Assembly (NCBI GenBank): GCA_965212145.1
Contig: CBDBUY010000009.1
Coordinates: forward strand, 992,001 to 1,056,000
Length of the DNA: 64,000 bases
Source: JAAEPI01 sp965212145
GTDB lineage: Bacteria; Bacteroidota; Bacteroidia; Cytophagales; Cyclobacteriaceae
Reading direction: 5' to 3'
Of the stretch, positions 1-8,402 are shown piece by piece (position 1 is the stretch's first letter; each line of letters starts with the position of its first letter). Made by a program: the position numbers and the translations under genes. The notes below the pieces were generated by a model, which made no database searches, was not told the origin of the DNA, and was given only the letters and a program-made list of their open reading frames with translations.

Positions 1-1
1 C

Positions 2-1249
2 TTCGCAAAAGGGCCAGTCAGAAACACTCAGAGTGGGTCTTCAACAAGCTATGCAGATGTCTTTGCAACGTTACAAAACCGTAGATGGTCGTTCACCCCG
101 ACGGTCGGATGGCAATCGAATGCATATCGGTTTTACGGGTATGACGACTCAGATACAAGAGCCACAGACGATAAAAGCTCTGTATCAAATGTTCGTTTTT
201 CGGCATCACTAGAGGAAATCTATGACAATAAGTTTTCGATTGAGTTCAAACCTACTTTCATCTCCACTAATCAAAGCACTCCTTCCGGTGCACCATCAAG
301 CTCAGAAAGCTATTTCGATCTTAGCACAAAAGGGAGCTACAAATTCGATAGCACTTTGTCTGCAGGAGTGGAATTACAGCTTGGAGCGATTTCTTTCACA
401 AGCGAGTCAAAAATCAACAGAAACTATACGATCGTCAATCCTTGGGTTGGAGTCCAGCGACCAAATCTTTTCATCAAAGCAGGAGTGCAAATCGCCGCTA
501 CCAATGACACGATTATCAGTGGCACCAAAAGCTTTTTCTATCCTGATATTTCTGCTGAGTGGACAGGTGTTCCCGGCTGGACAGTCTATGGAAGTCTAAG
601 TGGTCAGCTTAGACCGGTCACTTTCAACGGACTGACCCAAGAGAATGTCTTTTTGGATGATAGCTTAACCATGGCACATGAGAATGTGCAAACGAGTATT
701 GGAGGAGGAATCAGAGGAGCTATCACTTCAAAGGTTCATCTGAACACTGGGGTTAATCTTTCCTCGGTAAAAAATATGAGCTTCTTTGCACCCTCGTTAA
801 GCGATAGTGCAAGATTTATAATTCTAGTTGATCCTGAGGCTGTTACAGTATTTAATCTATATGGTCAATTGAATTGGCAGCCGCGCTTTGGGACCCACAT
901 TGGGATGCGTGCAGACATATACGGTTATGGAATCGATACCTATGATGAAGCTTGGAATCGTCCGGGTTTCAAGTTGTCAATGGATTGGATTCAACGATAC
1001 TCTGATAAGATTAGCTCGAGAATGATTTTAACTTCATTGGCCGGGATCAAAGCACCTGCTCCGGTTACTTACGAGTCCCAAACCCTTGATGCCATCGTTG
1101 ACCTAAGCATAGAAGGAACCTATCGGATAAATGATCGCGCTGAGGCGTTCGTCTTATTTCAAAATGTCTTTGGAGGTGAATATCAACGCTTCCTAAACTA
1201 TCCAGCTCGAGGATTGGCATTTAAACTAGGTGGAACCTACCGATTCTAA
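2..1249 (+). CDS. Outer-membrane beta-barrel protein, TonB-dependent receptor-like (C-terminal part)
   Basis: The reading frame is open from the left edge, so only the last 415 residues are present. The sequence is a run of alternating polar/aromatic beta-strands with short turns and ends in Tyr-Arg-Phe, the terminal aromatic typical of barrels inserted by BAM. The last part (FQNVFGGEYQRFLNYPARGL) resembles the end of TonB-dependent receptor barrels of Bacteroidota. No plug or TonB box can be seen because the N terminus lies outside the window, so the ligand cannot be inferred. The SPOR, ExbB, ExbD and TonB-like genes directly downstream fit an envelope role. A porin-like barrel without a plug is the alternative. 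Confidence 0.7.
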   Translation, partial: FAKGPVRNTQSGSSTSYADVFATLQNRRWSFTPTVGWQSNAYRFYGYDDSDTRATDDKSSVSNVRFSASLEEIYDNKFSIEFKPTFISTNQSTPSGAPSSSESYFDLSTKGSYKFDSTLSAGVELQLGAISFTSESKINRNYTIVNPWVGVQRPNLFIKAGVQIAATNDTIISGTKSFFYPDISAEWTGVPGWTVYGSLSGQLRPVTFNGLTQENVFLDDSLTMAHENVQTSIGGGIRGAITSKVHLNTGVNLSSVKNMSFFAPSLSDSARFIILVDPEAVTVFNLYGQLNWQPRFGTHIGMRADIYGYGIDTYDEAWNRPGFKLSMDWIQRYSDKISSRMILTSLAGIKAPAPVTYESQTLDAIVDLSIEGTYRINDRAEAFVLFQNVFGGEYQRFLNYPARGLAFKLGGTYRF

Positions 1250-1334
1250 TTTCAGGATTTACCCTCAATTATCCTTAAAAAAGCCGTCAATATTTCAGTT
1301 TTGATTATCTTGGTTCGAACAAAAATCAACCTTC

Positions 1335-2783
1335 ATGGCCGAAGAAAATAAGAATCAAGATCCTGAGGAAGAAAAAAACGAAAACGCGAATGACGATGAT
1401 TTCGGTTTGCCGGATTTCGAATTTGAAGCCTTAGATGACGATGATGAGGATGACGCTCCTGCAGCATCTTCTGATGAACCAGACACTGCACCAAGTGAGA
1501 CTGAGGAAGAAGTTCCTAGTATGGATGCTGATGATCTGGAAGATTTAGATCTTGACGGAGTTGAGGACTTAGATCTTGATGATCTGGATTTGGAAGATCT
1601 GGATTTGGATGACGTTGATCTTGAGGACGTTGACCTGGATGATCTGGACAGTGATTTGGATGATATTGACGCCACTATTGAAGAAACAAGTGTGCCGGAA
1701 AGCAATGATGAACCTACGGATTCTGCTAGTGATGATTCGGTGGATGAGCCTGTAGGGGAGTTGGAAGACGATGGCCTTTTTTATGAAGAAGAGTCATTCG
1801 AAGATTTTGATGGAGATTTTAGTGAGGAGAAAACGGAAGCAAGCCAAGAAGTTGAGGCTTCCTTGCAAGAATCTGATGGATCGGAGTTTTTAGAAGAAGA
1901 AGTAGAAGGAGCCGAGCCATCCGATGCTGCAGATGGTAACATTTTTGGTGACGATGATGATTCTGAGTTAGACTTGGGCGAGGATGATCTTTCGGGACTG
2001 GAACTGGGAGGTAGCAGTGATGAAGAAGAGCCCGTTCCATTTGCACAAAGAGAATTGTCCGATGAGTATACTGGTTATTCTGGTGCAGGCGTAGATGAGG
2101 CCGAGGTACCGGAAATCAGTGATGAAGAAGTATCGAGCTCTAAATCCAAGTTTGCCCGAATCGTGGTGCTTGGCACTATCATGTTTGTGGCAATAGGCTT
2201 TGCATTCCTTTATTGGAACGGTACCATTGACTTAGGTGGAGGTGAAGGAGAGTCAAAAGGAGAAGTGGCTCAAAACGACGAATCTCGAAATGAAGGAGCT
2301 AAAGAAGGCGAGAATAAAGGAGGTTCGGCATCTGGAGGTGAAGAATCAGGAGAAAATCAGGCAGGGTCAGGAAAAGAAGAACCTGTAGAAAAGACTCCAG
2401 CAAAAACTGAGACTAAGAAACCAGAAAACAAACCTAAGACTCAACCCAAGAAGACGACTTCAAAACCAGCGGCTAAGAAGCCCTCAACTAAGAAGCCTGC
2501 TACTACACGACCAGCGGCATCTGCTGGAGGTGTGACAGTGCTTCAGTCGAGAGCAAATCAGGGGCATCTGATTGCAGCAAGTTTTGGTGATGAAAGAGGT
2601 GCACAGACTTATGCCAAAAAGTTGGTTTCACAAGGGGCAAGTCCTTCCATTATTCCACCATTTGGTCAATCCAATAACTACCGAGTTGCCGTGGCTTCTT
2701 TTGCAACTCAAAATGAGGCCTTACAAAATCTTGATAGTTATCGAGAAAGATTCGGCAGTGGAGTCTGGGTACTCCGGTACTAG
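1335..2783 (+). CDS. Acidic single-pass membrane protein with C-terminal SPOR domain
   Basis: 482 residues in four parts. Residues 1-265 are extremely Asp/Glu rich, including a Leu-Asp/Glu repeat; 273-294 is one transmembrane helix (FARIVVLGTIMFVAIGFAFL); about 300-400 is a Gly/Glu then Lys/Pro/Thr linker; about 409-482 is a SPOR domain. SPOR domains bind denuded septal peptidoglycan, so the C terminus should lie in the periplasm with the acidic part in the cytoplasm. The family link is secure for the SPOR domain only; the cytoplasmic part matches nothing I know. It stands between the barrel gene and the exbB-like operon and ends at a strong terminator. A role at the division site is inferred. 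Confidence 0.85.
   Translation: MAEENKNQDPEEEKNENANDDDFGLPDFEFEALDDDDEDDAPAASSDEPDTAPSETEEEVPSMDADDLEDLDLDGVEDLDLDDLDLEDLDLDDVDLEDVDLDDLDSDLDDIDATIEETSVPESNDEPTDSASDDSVDEPVGELEDDGLFYEEESFEDFDGDFSEEKTEASQEVEASLQESDGSEFLEEEVEGAEPSDAADGNIFGDDDDSELDLGEDDLSGLELGGSSDEEEPVPFAQRELSDEYTGYSGAGVDEAEVPEISDEEVSSSKSKFARIVVLGTIMFVAIGFAFLYWNGTIDLGGGEGESKGEVAQNDESRNEGAKEGENKGGSASGGEESGENQAGSGKEEPVEKTPAKTETKKPENKPKTQPKKTTSKPAAKKPSTKKPATTRPAASAGGVTVLQSRANQGHLIAASFGDERGAQTYAKKLVSQGASPSIIPPFGQSNNYRVAVASFATQNEALQNLDSYRERFGSGVWVLRY
1540..1674 (+). repeat. Leu-Asp/Glu coding repeat inside the SPOR protein
   Basis: Degenerate tandem units built on GATCTGGATTTGGA encode a run of LD, LE and VD dipeptides (for example DLDLDDLDLEDLDLDD). 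The repeat lies in the cytoplasmic acidic segment, is imperfect at the DNA level and keeps frame, so it is a coding low-complexity region prone to length variation. Confidence 0.7.
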
Positions 2784-2801
2784 TTTTGCTAAAATCATTA
2801 G

Positions 2802-2840
2802 AAACCCACTCAAGTCTCTTGAAGCTTGAGTGGGTTTTCT
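2802..2840 (+). terminator. Rho-independent terminator after the SPOR gene
   Basis: The arms AACCCACTCAAG and CTTGAGTGGGTT form a 12-bp stem with a 10-nt loop followed by a T-rich tract. It separates the SPOR gene from the exbB operon. Confidence 0.85.
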
Positions 2841-2907
2841 ATTTTTGTGCCGAAAAATTGACACTAAATCATACCAATTCCCGTTTAAGCGGAGAACTTA
2901 AGAACAT

Positions 2908-3594
2908 ATGCTAACAGCCATTTTGCAAGAAACTGAGTTACCCACCGAACTTGTAGGTGAGGCCACAGAATCCATTTCACTTTTAGAACTCATCCTCAAT
3001 GGAGGATTCATGATGATACCATTGTTCATACTTTGGATGATTGGAATCTACGTGTTCGCCGAGCGAATGATGATGCTGCGAAAAGCTGCTCAAACTCCGG
3101 AAGATTTCAAGGATCGGATTCGTCAGCTGGTCGTCGGAGGAGACATCCAAGGAGCGAGGATGATGTGTGTACAGACAGATACGCCAGCCGCCCGAATGAT
3201 CGAAAAAGGAATCACTAAAATTGGCAGCACCTTAAAGAATATCGAGGTAAGTATTGAGAACCTTGGTAAAATCGAAATCTATCGACTGGAAAAAAATCTA
3301 AACCTGTTGGCGACTATCGCCGGGGCTGCTCCGATGATCGGATTCCTTGGAACCGTAGCTGGGATGATCCAGGCTTTTATGGCAGTAGCACAAGAAGAAG
3401 GAGCTGTTAGCCCTAAACTTCTTTCCGGAGGAATTTATGAAGCATTGATAACGACTGCAGCTGGATTGGTGGTAGGTATACTGGCCTATTTGGGATACAA
3501 TTATCTGGTAGGAAAGGTGTCTAAAGTGATCCATACCATGGAGTACAACGCGATTGAGTTTGTGGAGCTACTTCAAGAACCTCAGAAGAAGTAA
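2908..3594 (+). CDS. exbB: MotA/TolQ/ExbB family proton channel protein
   Basis: 228 residues with three hydrophobic segments: about 30-50 (GGFMMIPLFILWMIGIYVFA), 130-155 and 175-200. The conserved second/third segments carry the family signature GAAPMIGFLGTVAGMIQAF and GGIYEALITTAAGLVVG. Proteins of this family form the pentameric channel that, with ExbD/TolR, turns proton motive force into movement of TonB or TolA. The ExbD-like gene starts 3 nt after its stop and a TonB-like gene follows, so this is a complete energy-transducing unit. ExbB versus TolQ cannot be settled from sequence alone; the TonB-type partner favours ExbB. Confidence 0.9.
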   Translation: MLTAILQETELPTELVGEATESISLLELILNGGFMMIPLFILWMIGIYVFAERMMMLRKAAQTPEDFKDRIRQLVVGGDIQGARMMCVQTDTPAARMIEKGITKIGSTLKNIEVSIENLGKIEIYRLEKNLNLLATIAGAAPMIGFLGTVAGMIQAFMAVAQEEGAVSPKLLSGGIYEALITTAAGLVVGILAYLGYNYLVGKVSKVIHTMEYNAIEFVELLQEPQKK

Positions 3595-3596
3595 GG

Positions 3597-3989
3597 ATGG
3601 ATTTAAAGCCTAAAAATAAGGTAGATGCAGGTTTTAGCATGTCAGGAATGACGGATGTCATTTTCCTGCTTTTGCTTTTCTTCATTCTGTCCAATTCATT
3701 CATCACGCCATCTGGCTTACCAGTTAATCTACCAGCTTCAAAGAGCTCAGAGATAGTTCTTCAGAAAGTCAGCGTGTCGATCACGAAGGATTTGAAATAC
3801 TACGTAAACGATAGGCAAGTTTCAGTGAATCAATTGGAGGGTGTTTTGCGTTCTGCTTTAACAGAAGAGCAAGGAGTTGTGGTGTTACATTGCGATGAGG
3901 GAGTGCCGGTTAAGCATTTGGTGAAGGTTGCCGGAATTGCTACCGAGCTTGAAGCAAGGGTATCTATCGCTACCAAACCAGAACAGTAA
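3597..3989 (+). CDS. exbD: ExbD/TolR family biopolymer transport protein
   Basis: 130 residues. One N-terminal transmembrane helix (residues about 18-38, GMTDVIFLLLLFFILSNSF) contains the single conserved Asp in MTDVIF, which carries protons in ExbD/TolR. A periplasmic beta-alpha domain follows (residues 45-125). It is the partner of the upstream channel and is cotranscribed with it. Shorter than some ExbD paralogues but normal for the TolR-like form of Bacteroidota. Confidence 0.9.
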   Translation: MDLKPKNKVDAGFSMSGMTDVIFLLLLFFILSNSFITPSGLPVNLPASKSSEIVLQKVSVSITKDLKYYVNDRQVSVNQLEGVLRSALTEEQGVVVLHCDEGVPVKHLVKVAGIATELEARVSIATKPEQ

Positions 3990-3990
3990 C

Positions 3991-4803
3991 ATGGAAGAGG
4001 GAACACAAGAAAAGAATCGGAAAAGGAAAGCCTGGATGACCTCTGTGGGGGTGCAGGTACTCCTTTTGGCGCTTTTCTATTTCTTGGTGGCATGGAGAGA
4101 GCCCAATCCTCCGAATCCCGAATTTGGTATTGAGCTCAACTTCGGACTAGAACAAAGTGGACAAGGTAGTACACCGGTCACAAGCCCTGTCCAAGAAGAA
4201 ACGAACGAGCCGGAAGAGTCTGCGCCTGAATCCTCTGAGCTAAATCCAGAGGAGACTTTAGAAGAGGTTACAAATCCTGATCCGGTGGAGACAGTTGAGA
4301 ACCCTGAGCCCGATGTGGTGCAGGAGGAATCTACTTCCAGCTCGAGTCAGGTAAGTGAAAATCCTACAGAAACGGACGAGCCTGCTGAAACAACCTCTCA
4401 ACCAACAGCCACCGAAACAGCTGAAGAGACCAATGAATCTCAAGGTGACACTGGTGAATCGGGTGATCAAGGTGATCCTGAGGGGGACATCAATGAAGAG
4501 GCTCTCTATGGAAACCCAGGTGGTGGAGAAGATGGATCGAGTTTGGAAATGTCAGGCTGGGAGTGGGATTCTCCTCCTGATCCAGAGGATACTTCAGATG
4601 AGGCTGGAAAAATTGTTTTTGAAATCACTGTAGATTCTGATGGCTATATCACGCAAGTGAAGAAAATCTTAAGCACTGTTTCACAGCAAGTGACGCTAAA
4701 ATACCAGCAATCCATAGAGCTATTGACTTTCTCTAAGACCTCATCCTACAAGCCGGCACCTTCTTCAAAGGGTAAGATTACCTTCATCATCCGAGCGAAT
4801 TAA
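3991..4803 (+). CDS. TonB-like energy transducer
   Basis: 270 residues from the ATG 2 nt after the exbD stop; an in-frame start 21 codons upstream lies inside exbD and is less likely. One transmembrane helix (residues about 16-35) follows a basic cytoplasmic start (EKNRKRKAW). A long Glu/Pro/Thr/Ser spacer to about residue 175 could cross the periplasm. The last 70 residues (GKIVFEITVDSDGYITQVKK) resemble the TonB C-terminal domain. It should couple the ExbB/D motor to outer-membrane receptors, possibly the barrel encoded upstream. The acidic rather than Lys-Pro spacer is unusual for TonB and closer to some TolA-like transducers. The next gene, folC, begins directly after its stop. Confidence 0.8.
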   Translation: MEEGTQEKNRKRKAWMTSVGVQVLLLALFYFLVAWREPNPPNPEFGIELNFGLEQSGQGSTPVTSPVQEETNEPEESAPESSELNPEETLEEVTNPDPVETVENPEPDVVQEESTSSSSQVSENPTETDEPAETTSQPTATETAEETNESQGDTGESGDQGDPEGDINEEALYGNPGGGEDGSSLEMSGWEWDSPPDPEDTSDEAGKIVFEITVDSDGYITQVKKILSTVSQQVTLKYQQSIELLTFSKTSSYKPAPSSKGKITFIIRAN

Positions 4804-6030
4804 ATGTCCACGTATTCTGAAACTCTGGACTATCTCTATTCCAGGCTTCCAATGTATCAACGTATTGGGAAAACGGCTTTCAAGAAAGACCTTACGAATA
4901 CGGTACGACTGATGGAGGGATTGGATAATCCTCACAAGAAATTCAAGTCTATTCATATCGCGGGAACCAACGGCAAAGGAACCTCGGCGCATGCACTGGC
5001 AGCAATTCTTCAGACCGCAGGCTATAAGACGGGGTTGTATACTTCTCCTCACTTGAAGAATTTCACTGAAAGAATTAAGATCAATGGCGAGGAAGTGTCC
5101 CGGGAGTTCGTTATACAATTTGTCGACACAAACAGGCAGCTCATTGAGGAAGTCAATCCATCGTTTTTTGAAGTGACGGTGGCTATGGCTTTTGACTTTT
5201 TCGAAAAAGAGTCAGTCGATATAGCCGTGATAGAAACGGGGTTAGGAGGAAGGCTGGATAGCACCAATGTCATCACGCCGGAGGTAAGCTTGATCACGAA
5301 TATTGGTCTGGAGCATACGGACCTGCTAGGTGACACCATCGAAGAAATAGCTTTTGAAAAGGCCGGAATTATAAAACCAGAAATTCCGGTGGTTGTAGGG
5401 TCGGATATGGAGCCGAACGCTGTAGAAGTGGTTCGTAAAAGAGCACTGGATTTAAATTCACCTTTCTCACAATCAAAAGCTGGATCGTCTTTACCTGACA
5501 GTCCAAATTGGCCTCCTTATTTTGCTAAGAATCTACCCGGTGTACTTGAGACTATTAACCAACTGAGTCGCAAGGATTTTAGCATTTCAATGGAAAACAT
5601 CACCAACGGCTTGAATGACTTTCAGAACATCACCGGACTCAAAGGACGATTTCAGAAAATTAACGACCAGCCGTCTGTGATTGCGGATGTGAGTCACAAT
5701 GCGGATGGGCTGAGATTACTTTTTGAGCATGTAAATCAACTGAGTTATAGTAATCTGCACATCATCTTCGGAACAGTGAAGGATAAAGACTTGGAGCCAA
5801 TATTCAGGGTACTTCCAAGAGGAGCTCAGCTCTATTTCACTCAGTCTTCTGTTCCCAGAAGTTTATCTGTGGGAGAATTAATGAATGCTGCGACGCGCCA
5901 TGGATTACATGGAGTACCTTTTGATGACGTCAACGACGCAAAAAAAGCAGCATTGAAAAATGCTGCTTCTGATGATTTGATATTTATTACCGGCAGCACC
6001 TTTGTGGTGGCCGACCTTGAAGAATTGTAA
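4804..6030 (+). CDS. folC: Bifunctional folylpolyglutamate / dihydrofolate synthase
   Basis: 408 residues, the usual length. FolC adds glutamate to folates (and dihydropteroate) with ATP in the cytoplasm. The Mur-ligase type P-loop GTNGKGTSAH is at residues about 53-62, followed by TSPHLKNFTERI, the LGGRLDSTN motif and the C-terminal domain with VIADVSHNADGL. The ATG directly follows the TAA of the TonB-like gene, so it is probably the last gene of the exbB operon. It faces the next gene convergently with no spacer. Confidence 0.95.
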   Translation: MSTYSETLDYLYSRLPMYQRIGKTAFKKDLTNTVRLMEGLDNPHKKFKSIHIAGTNGKGTSAHALAAILQTAGYKTGLYTSPHLKNFTERIKINGEEVSREFVIQFVDTNRQLIEEVNPSFFEVTVAMAFDFFEKESVDIAVIETGLGGRLDSTNVITPEVSLITNIGLEHTDLLGDTIEEIAFEKAGIIKPEIPVVVGSDMEPNAVEVVRKRALDLNSPFSQSKAGSSLPDSPNWPPYFAKNLPGVLETINQLSRKDFSISMENITNGLNDFQNITGLKGRFQKINDQPSVIADVSHNADGLRLLFEHVNQLSYSNLHIIFGTVKDKDLEPIFRVLPRGAQLYFTQSSVPRSLSVGELMNAATRHGLHGVPFDDVNDAKKAALKNAASDDLIFITGSTFVVADLEEL

Positions 6031-6546
6031 CTACTTGATGTTCAAGTGGTGTACATGGTCTCTCACGACATCAATCCGCTTGGTGATGTGCTTGACATAT
6101 TTTTGAAGTTCAACTTCCAACATATAGATCTCCCCATCTTTATCCTCTCCGGTTTTCCTTGCGTTTCTTTCAATATCGTTTCTTGCATCACATTCCTCAT
6201 GTAAGAAAGAAAGGAAATCTCGAATGCTGTAGTCAGACTCCAATTTCTCAATATCTTTTAGTGTCTTTTTCATCTCAGCGTCACCACCAAACCGAGCTCT
6301 TTTAGCTATTGTCTGGTAGAGAACTGAGTCATAATGATGGATGCCTCTCAATGTTCCGATCATATCTTCTCGATAAGGTTTCACCGTGCAGAATTCTGAG
6401 AGACCTTTATAAGTGGCCAATTTCTCAGCTTGACCGTCCCATTTCAGAGTCAGTTCTTCCAGTTTCTGTCCCACATTTTCTTCCTGTGCAATTGATGACT
6501 GGAATAGGGCTAATAAACAAATGGCGATTGCGATAGACTTTTTCAT
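6031..6546 (-). CDS. Secreted helical protein of unknown function
   Basis: 171 residues with a clear signal peptide (MKKSIAIAICLLALFQSSIAQ). The mature part is charged and predicted mostly helical, with two Cys (SEFCTVKPY and EECDARND) that could form a disulfide. No family is recognised. Its stop abuts the folC stop and it is divergent from trmB. Confidence 0.7.
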   Translation of the reverse strand: MKKSIAIAICLLALFQSSIAQEENVGQKLEELTLKWDGQAEKLATYKGLSEFCTVKPYREDMIGTLRGIHHYDSVLYQTIAKRARFGGDAEMKKTLKDIEKLESDYSIRDFLSFLHEECDARNDIERNARKTGEDKDGEIYMLEVELQKYVKHITKRIDVVRDHVHHLNIK

Positions 6547-6607
6547 AACATTCAGATTATCCTAGTAAATATCGGAGGAATCAGGTCATTTCACTCTTTT
6601 GGCTGCC

Positions 6608-6615
6608 TATTTTTG
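6608..6615 (+). promoter_or_regulatory. TAnnTTTG -7 box of trmB
   Basis: TATTTTTG matches the Bacteroidota -7 consensus TAnnTTTG and ends 10 nt before the preferred TTG start of trmB, implying a leader of only a few bases. No convincing -33 TTG is seen at the right distance, so this is weaker than the tex promoter. Confidence 0.45.
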
Positions 6616-6625
6616 CAAGAAAAAA

Positions 6626-7285
6626 TTGGCACGACCCAATAAACTTGAGAGATACGCTCAGAATGCGGCTAGTGAAAATGTCCTCGAACCGGAAAAAGAA
6701 CTCTTTCAAAGCATTGCTGGGAAATGGAAATCGGAGTTCTTCAACAATTCAAATCCACTCGTATTAGAGTTGGCATGCGGCAAAGGAGAATACACGATCG
6801 GACTGGCGGAAAAATTTCCCGACAAAAATTTTGTTGGTATTGACCTGAAAGGGGATAGGATTTGGGTGGGTAGCCAGAAGGCCCAGGAAAGTGATCTGAG
6901 GAATGTTGCATTCATCAGATCCAGGATTGAGCTGCTGCCCAAACTTTTCAATCCACAAGAGGTGGATGAGATTTGGCTGACATTTCCAGACCCCAGACCT
7001 AAGGATCGTGACGAAAAGCACCGGCTAACCAATATGTATTTCATGAATCTGTACCGGAATATCCTCAACTCGGATGGTTGGTTTAGGTTCAAGACAGACA
7101 ATACAGAATTGTTTGATTACACGCTTGAGGTGCTAAGTGATGTTCCGGTCAGAAACCAGGAAAGCACGCATGATTTGTACAAATCACCGTTGCTCGATGA
7201 GCATCACGGCCTACAAACAAAGTATGAGAAAATATGGACGGCAAAAGGCGAAACCATTAAGTACTTAAAACTTAAATTTGAATAA
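6626..7285 (+). CDS. trmB: tRNA (guanine46-N7)-methyltransferase
   Basis: 219 residues from a TTG at 6626, giving an N terminus ARPNKLERYAQN that matches the start of Bacteroidota TrmB. A longer form from the TTG at 6599 would add nine residues (AAYFCKKK...) and would overlap the -7 box, so it is disfavoured. The enzyme uses SAM to methylate G46 in the tRNA variable loop. Visible motifs are the SAM site LELACGKGEYTIGLA, VGIDLKGDRIW, and the catalytic/substrate segment WLTFPDPRPKDRDEKHRL. Confidence 0.93.
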   Translation: MARPNKLERYAQNAASENVLEPEKELFQSIAGKWKSEFFNNSNPLVLELACGKGEYTIGLAEKFPDKNFVGIDLKGDRIWVGSQKAQESDLRNVAFIRSRIELLPKLFNPQEVDEIWLTFPDPRPKDRDEKHRLTNMYFMNLYRNILNSDGWFRFKTDNTELFDYTLEVLSDVPVRNQESTHDLYKSPLLDEHHGLQTKYEKIWTAKGETIKYLKLKFE

Positions 7286-7302
7286 CATCAATGGAGTTAA
7301 AT

Positions 7303-7683
7303 ATGAAAAACCGAATTGTGATTTTATTTCTAGCATGTGGCTTGGTTGCATGTGGTTTTTCCCAAGGCAAAATTCAGGAAATCAATGCTGAGAAGCTAAT
7401 TGAGCTTCGTGATTCGGGGATTAAGGTGGTTGATGTTAGAACCGCTGAGGAATACCGTGAAGGAAGAATTCCGGGAGCGGAAAATGTGATTCTTTCGGAA
7501 TCTTTTGCCGAGAGTTTGAAAAGCCACGATAAAAATGAGCCCGTGGTTCTTTATTGCAGATCAGGAGGAAGGAGTACAAACGCTGCGAATCAGTTAAAGT
7601 CGGCTGGATTCAGATTAGTTTATAATTATTCTGGAAGTTATTTGGACTGGACAGGGAGTGGTAGAAAGGTAGAAAAAAACTAA
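7303..7683 (+). CDS. Rhodanese-like lipoprotein
   Basis: 126 residues from the ATG at 7303; a start four codons earlier (7291) is possible. The N terminus MKNRIVILFLACGLVACG is a lipoprotein signal with the lipobox LVAC. The rest is a single rhodanese domain: VVDVRTAEEYREGRIPGA and the active-site loop LYCRSGGRS with the catalytic Cys. Single-domain periplasmic rhodaneses carry persulfide sulfur or act in redox chemistry; the substrate is unknown. Confidence 0.85.
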   Translation: MKNRIVILFLACGLVACGFSQGKIQEINAEKLIELRDSGIKVVDVRTAEEYREGRIPGAENVILSESFAESLKSHDKNEPVVLYCRSGGRSTNAANQLKSAGFRLVYNYSGSYLDWTGSGRKVEKN

Positions 7684-7743
7684 GCCTTCATCTGACGGGA
7701 AATCCGAGCAGTTTCGGAAATAATTCTTAAATTCCGTGGCGAT

Positions 7744-7902
7744 ATGACCAGCACTACTCAGACCGAACAACTTCCGAAACAAAAAACCCAAACAGAAGAG
7801 AATCCATCAGATATGATCTTCACGGTCGTGGGGCTTTTCATGGTTATGCTGTTGGTTTGGTTTACCATCAAGGGTAAGCTCAGGGATTGGTTAATGAAAT
7901 GA
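7744..7902 (+). CDS. Small single-pass membrane protein (52 aa)
   Basis: 52 residues. A polar Gln/Thr/Lys-rich N terminus is followed by one hydrophobic helix (residues about 24-42, MIFTVVGLFMVMLLVWFTI) and a basic tail (KGKLRDWLMK), predicting N-out/C-in topology by the positive-inside rule. Its TGA overlaps the ATG of the next gene (ATGA), which supports real translation and coupling. No family is recognised. Confidence 0.6.
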   Translation: MTSTTQTEQLPKQKTQTEENPSDMIFTVVGLFMVMLLVWFTIKGKLRDWLMK

Positions 7903-8147
7903 ATTGTCCTACCGGCAAAAAGAGCTTCGATTCTCGTGGGTTGGCCATAGAAGCGTTGATCCAAAATCACATCAGGTTTCATCACAATGCGGGAGCAGGT
8001 CCATTGAATGTTTATGAATGTCACGAATGTGGTCAGTATCACTTCACCAGTCGCCCACCAGAAGCTGAGGAGCTGACGGATCCGGAGATTCAATCCAGAA
8101 TTCAAAAAGAAAAACGCGCGCTTGATTGGGAGCAAAAATTGAGGTAA
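7899..8147 (+). CDS. Small Cys/His protein, possible zinc ribbon
   Basis: 82 residues from the ATG that overlaps the previous stop. Two Cys/His clusters, NCPTGK near residue 3 and YECHECGQYHFTSRP near residues 46-60, plus a His pair (RFHHNAG) look like a small zinc-binding fold. The C terminus is charged and helical. Function is unknown. Coupling to the membrane mini-protein suggests the two act together. Confidence 0.65.
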   Translation: MNCPTGKKSFDSRGLAIEALIQNHIRFHHNAGAGPLNVYECHECGQYHFTSRPPEAEELTDPEIQSRIQKEKRALDWEQKLR

Positions 8148-8204
8148 TAATGAAATAATAAATAAGGGCTCGTGCTCGTTTATCTGTTAATATTAAAAAA
8201 GAAT

Positions 8205-8312
8205 ATGAGACAGGTGAAGAACGAACAACAAGCAGAAAGGGAGGGACTAGGTCTATTTCTTCTGAAACTAATTCATAAGCACTTTGGGATTAGAAAACCT
8301 TGGGAAGCTTAG
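8205..8312 (+). CDS. Possible 35-aa peptide
   Basis: A short frame starting at an ATG encodes an amphipathic, basic peptide (core GLGLFLLKLIHKHFGIRKPW) and stops just before a terminator. Position and the terminator support a transcript here; coding is only a suggestion because the frame is short and no homologue is known to me. Confidence 0.3.
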   Translation: MRQVKNEQQAEREGLGLFLLKLIHKHFGIRKPWEA

Positions 8313-8320
8313 ATGATATA

Positions 8321-8348
8321 AACCCCGATTATTCGGGGTTTTTCTTTT
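8321..8348 (+). terminator. Rho-independent terminator
   Basis: Stem AACCCCGA / TCGGGGTT followed by a T-rich tract, ending the trmB-side transcripts. Confidence 0.8.
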
Positions 8349-8351
8349 ACG

Positions 8352-8383
8352 AAAAAAGGCAGCCAACTGGCTGCCTTTTCTAT
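8352..8383. terminator. Bidirectional terminator
   Basis: Stem AAAAGGCAGCC / GGCTGCCTTTT with A-rich and T-rich flanks. It serves the metalloprotease gene on the minus strand and backs up the preceding terminator on the plus strand. Confidence 0.8.
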
Positions 8384-8402
8384 TTCATTTTAATGGGATC
8401 AA

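Noticed and set aside
1355..1705. Ser/Arg/Lys-rich frame opposite the SPOR gene
   Set aside because: Mirror of the Asp/Leu coding repeat; no start signals and no sensible protein.
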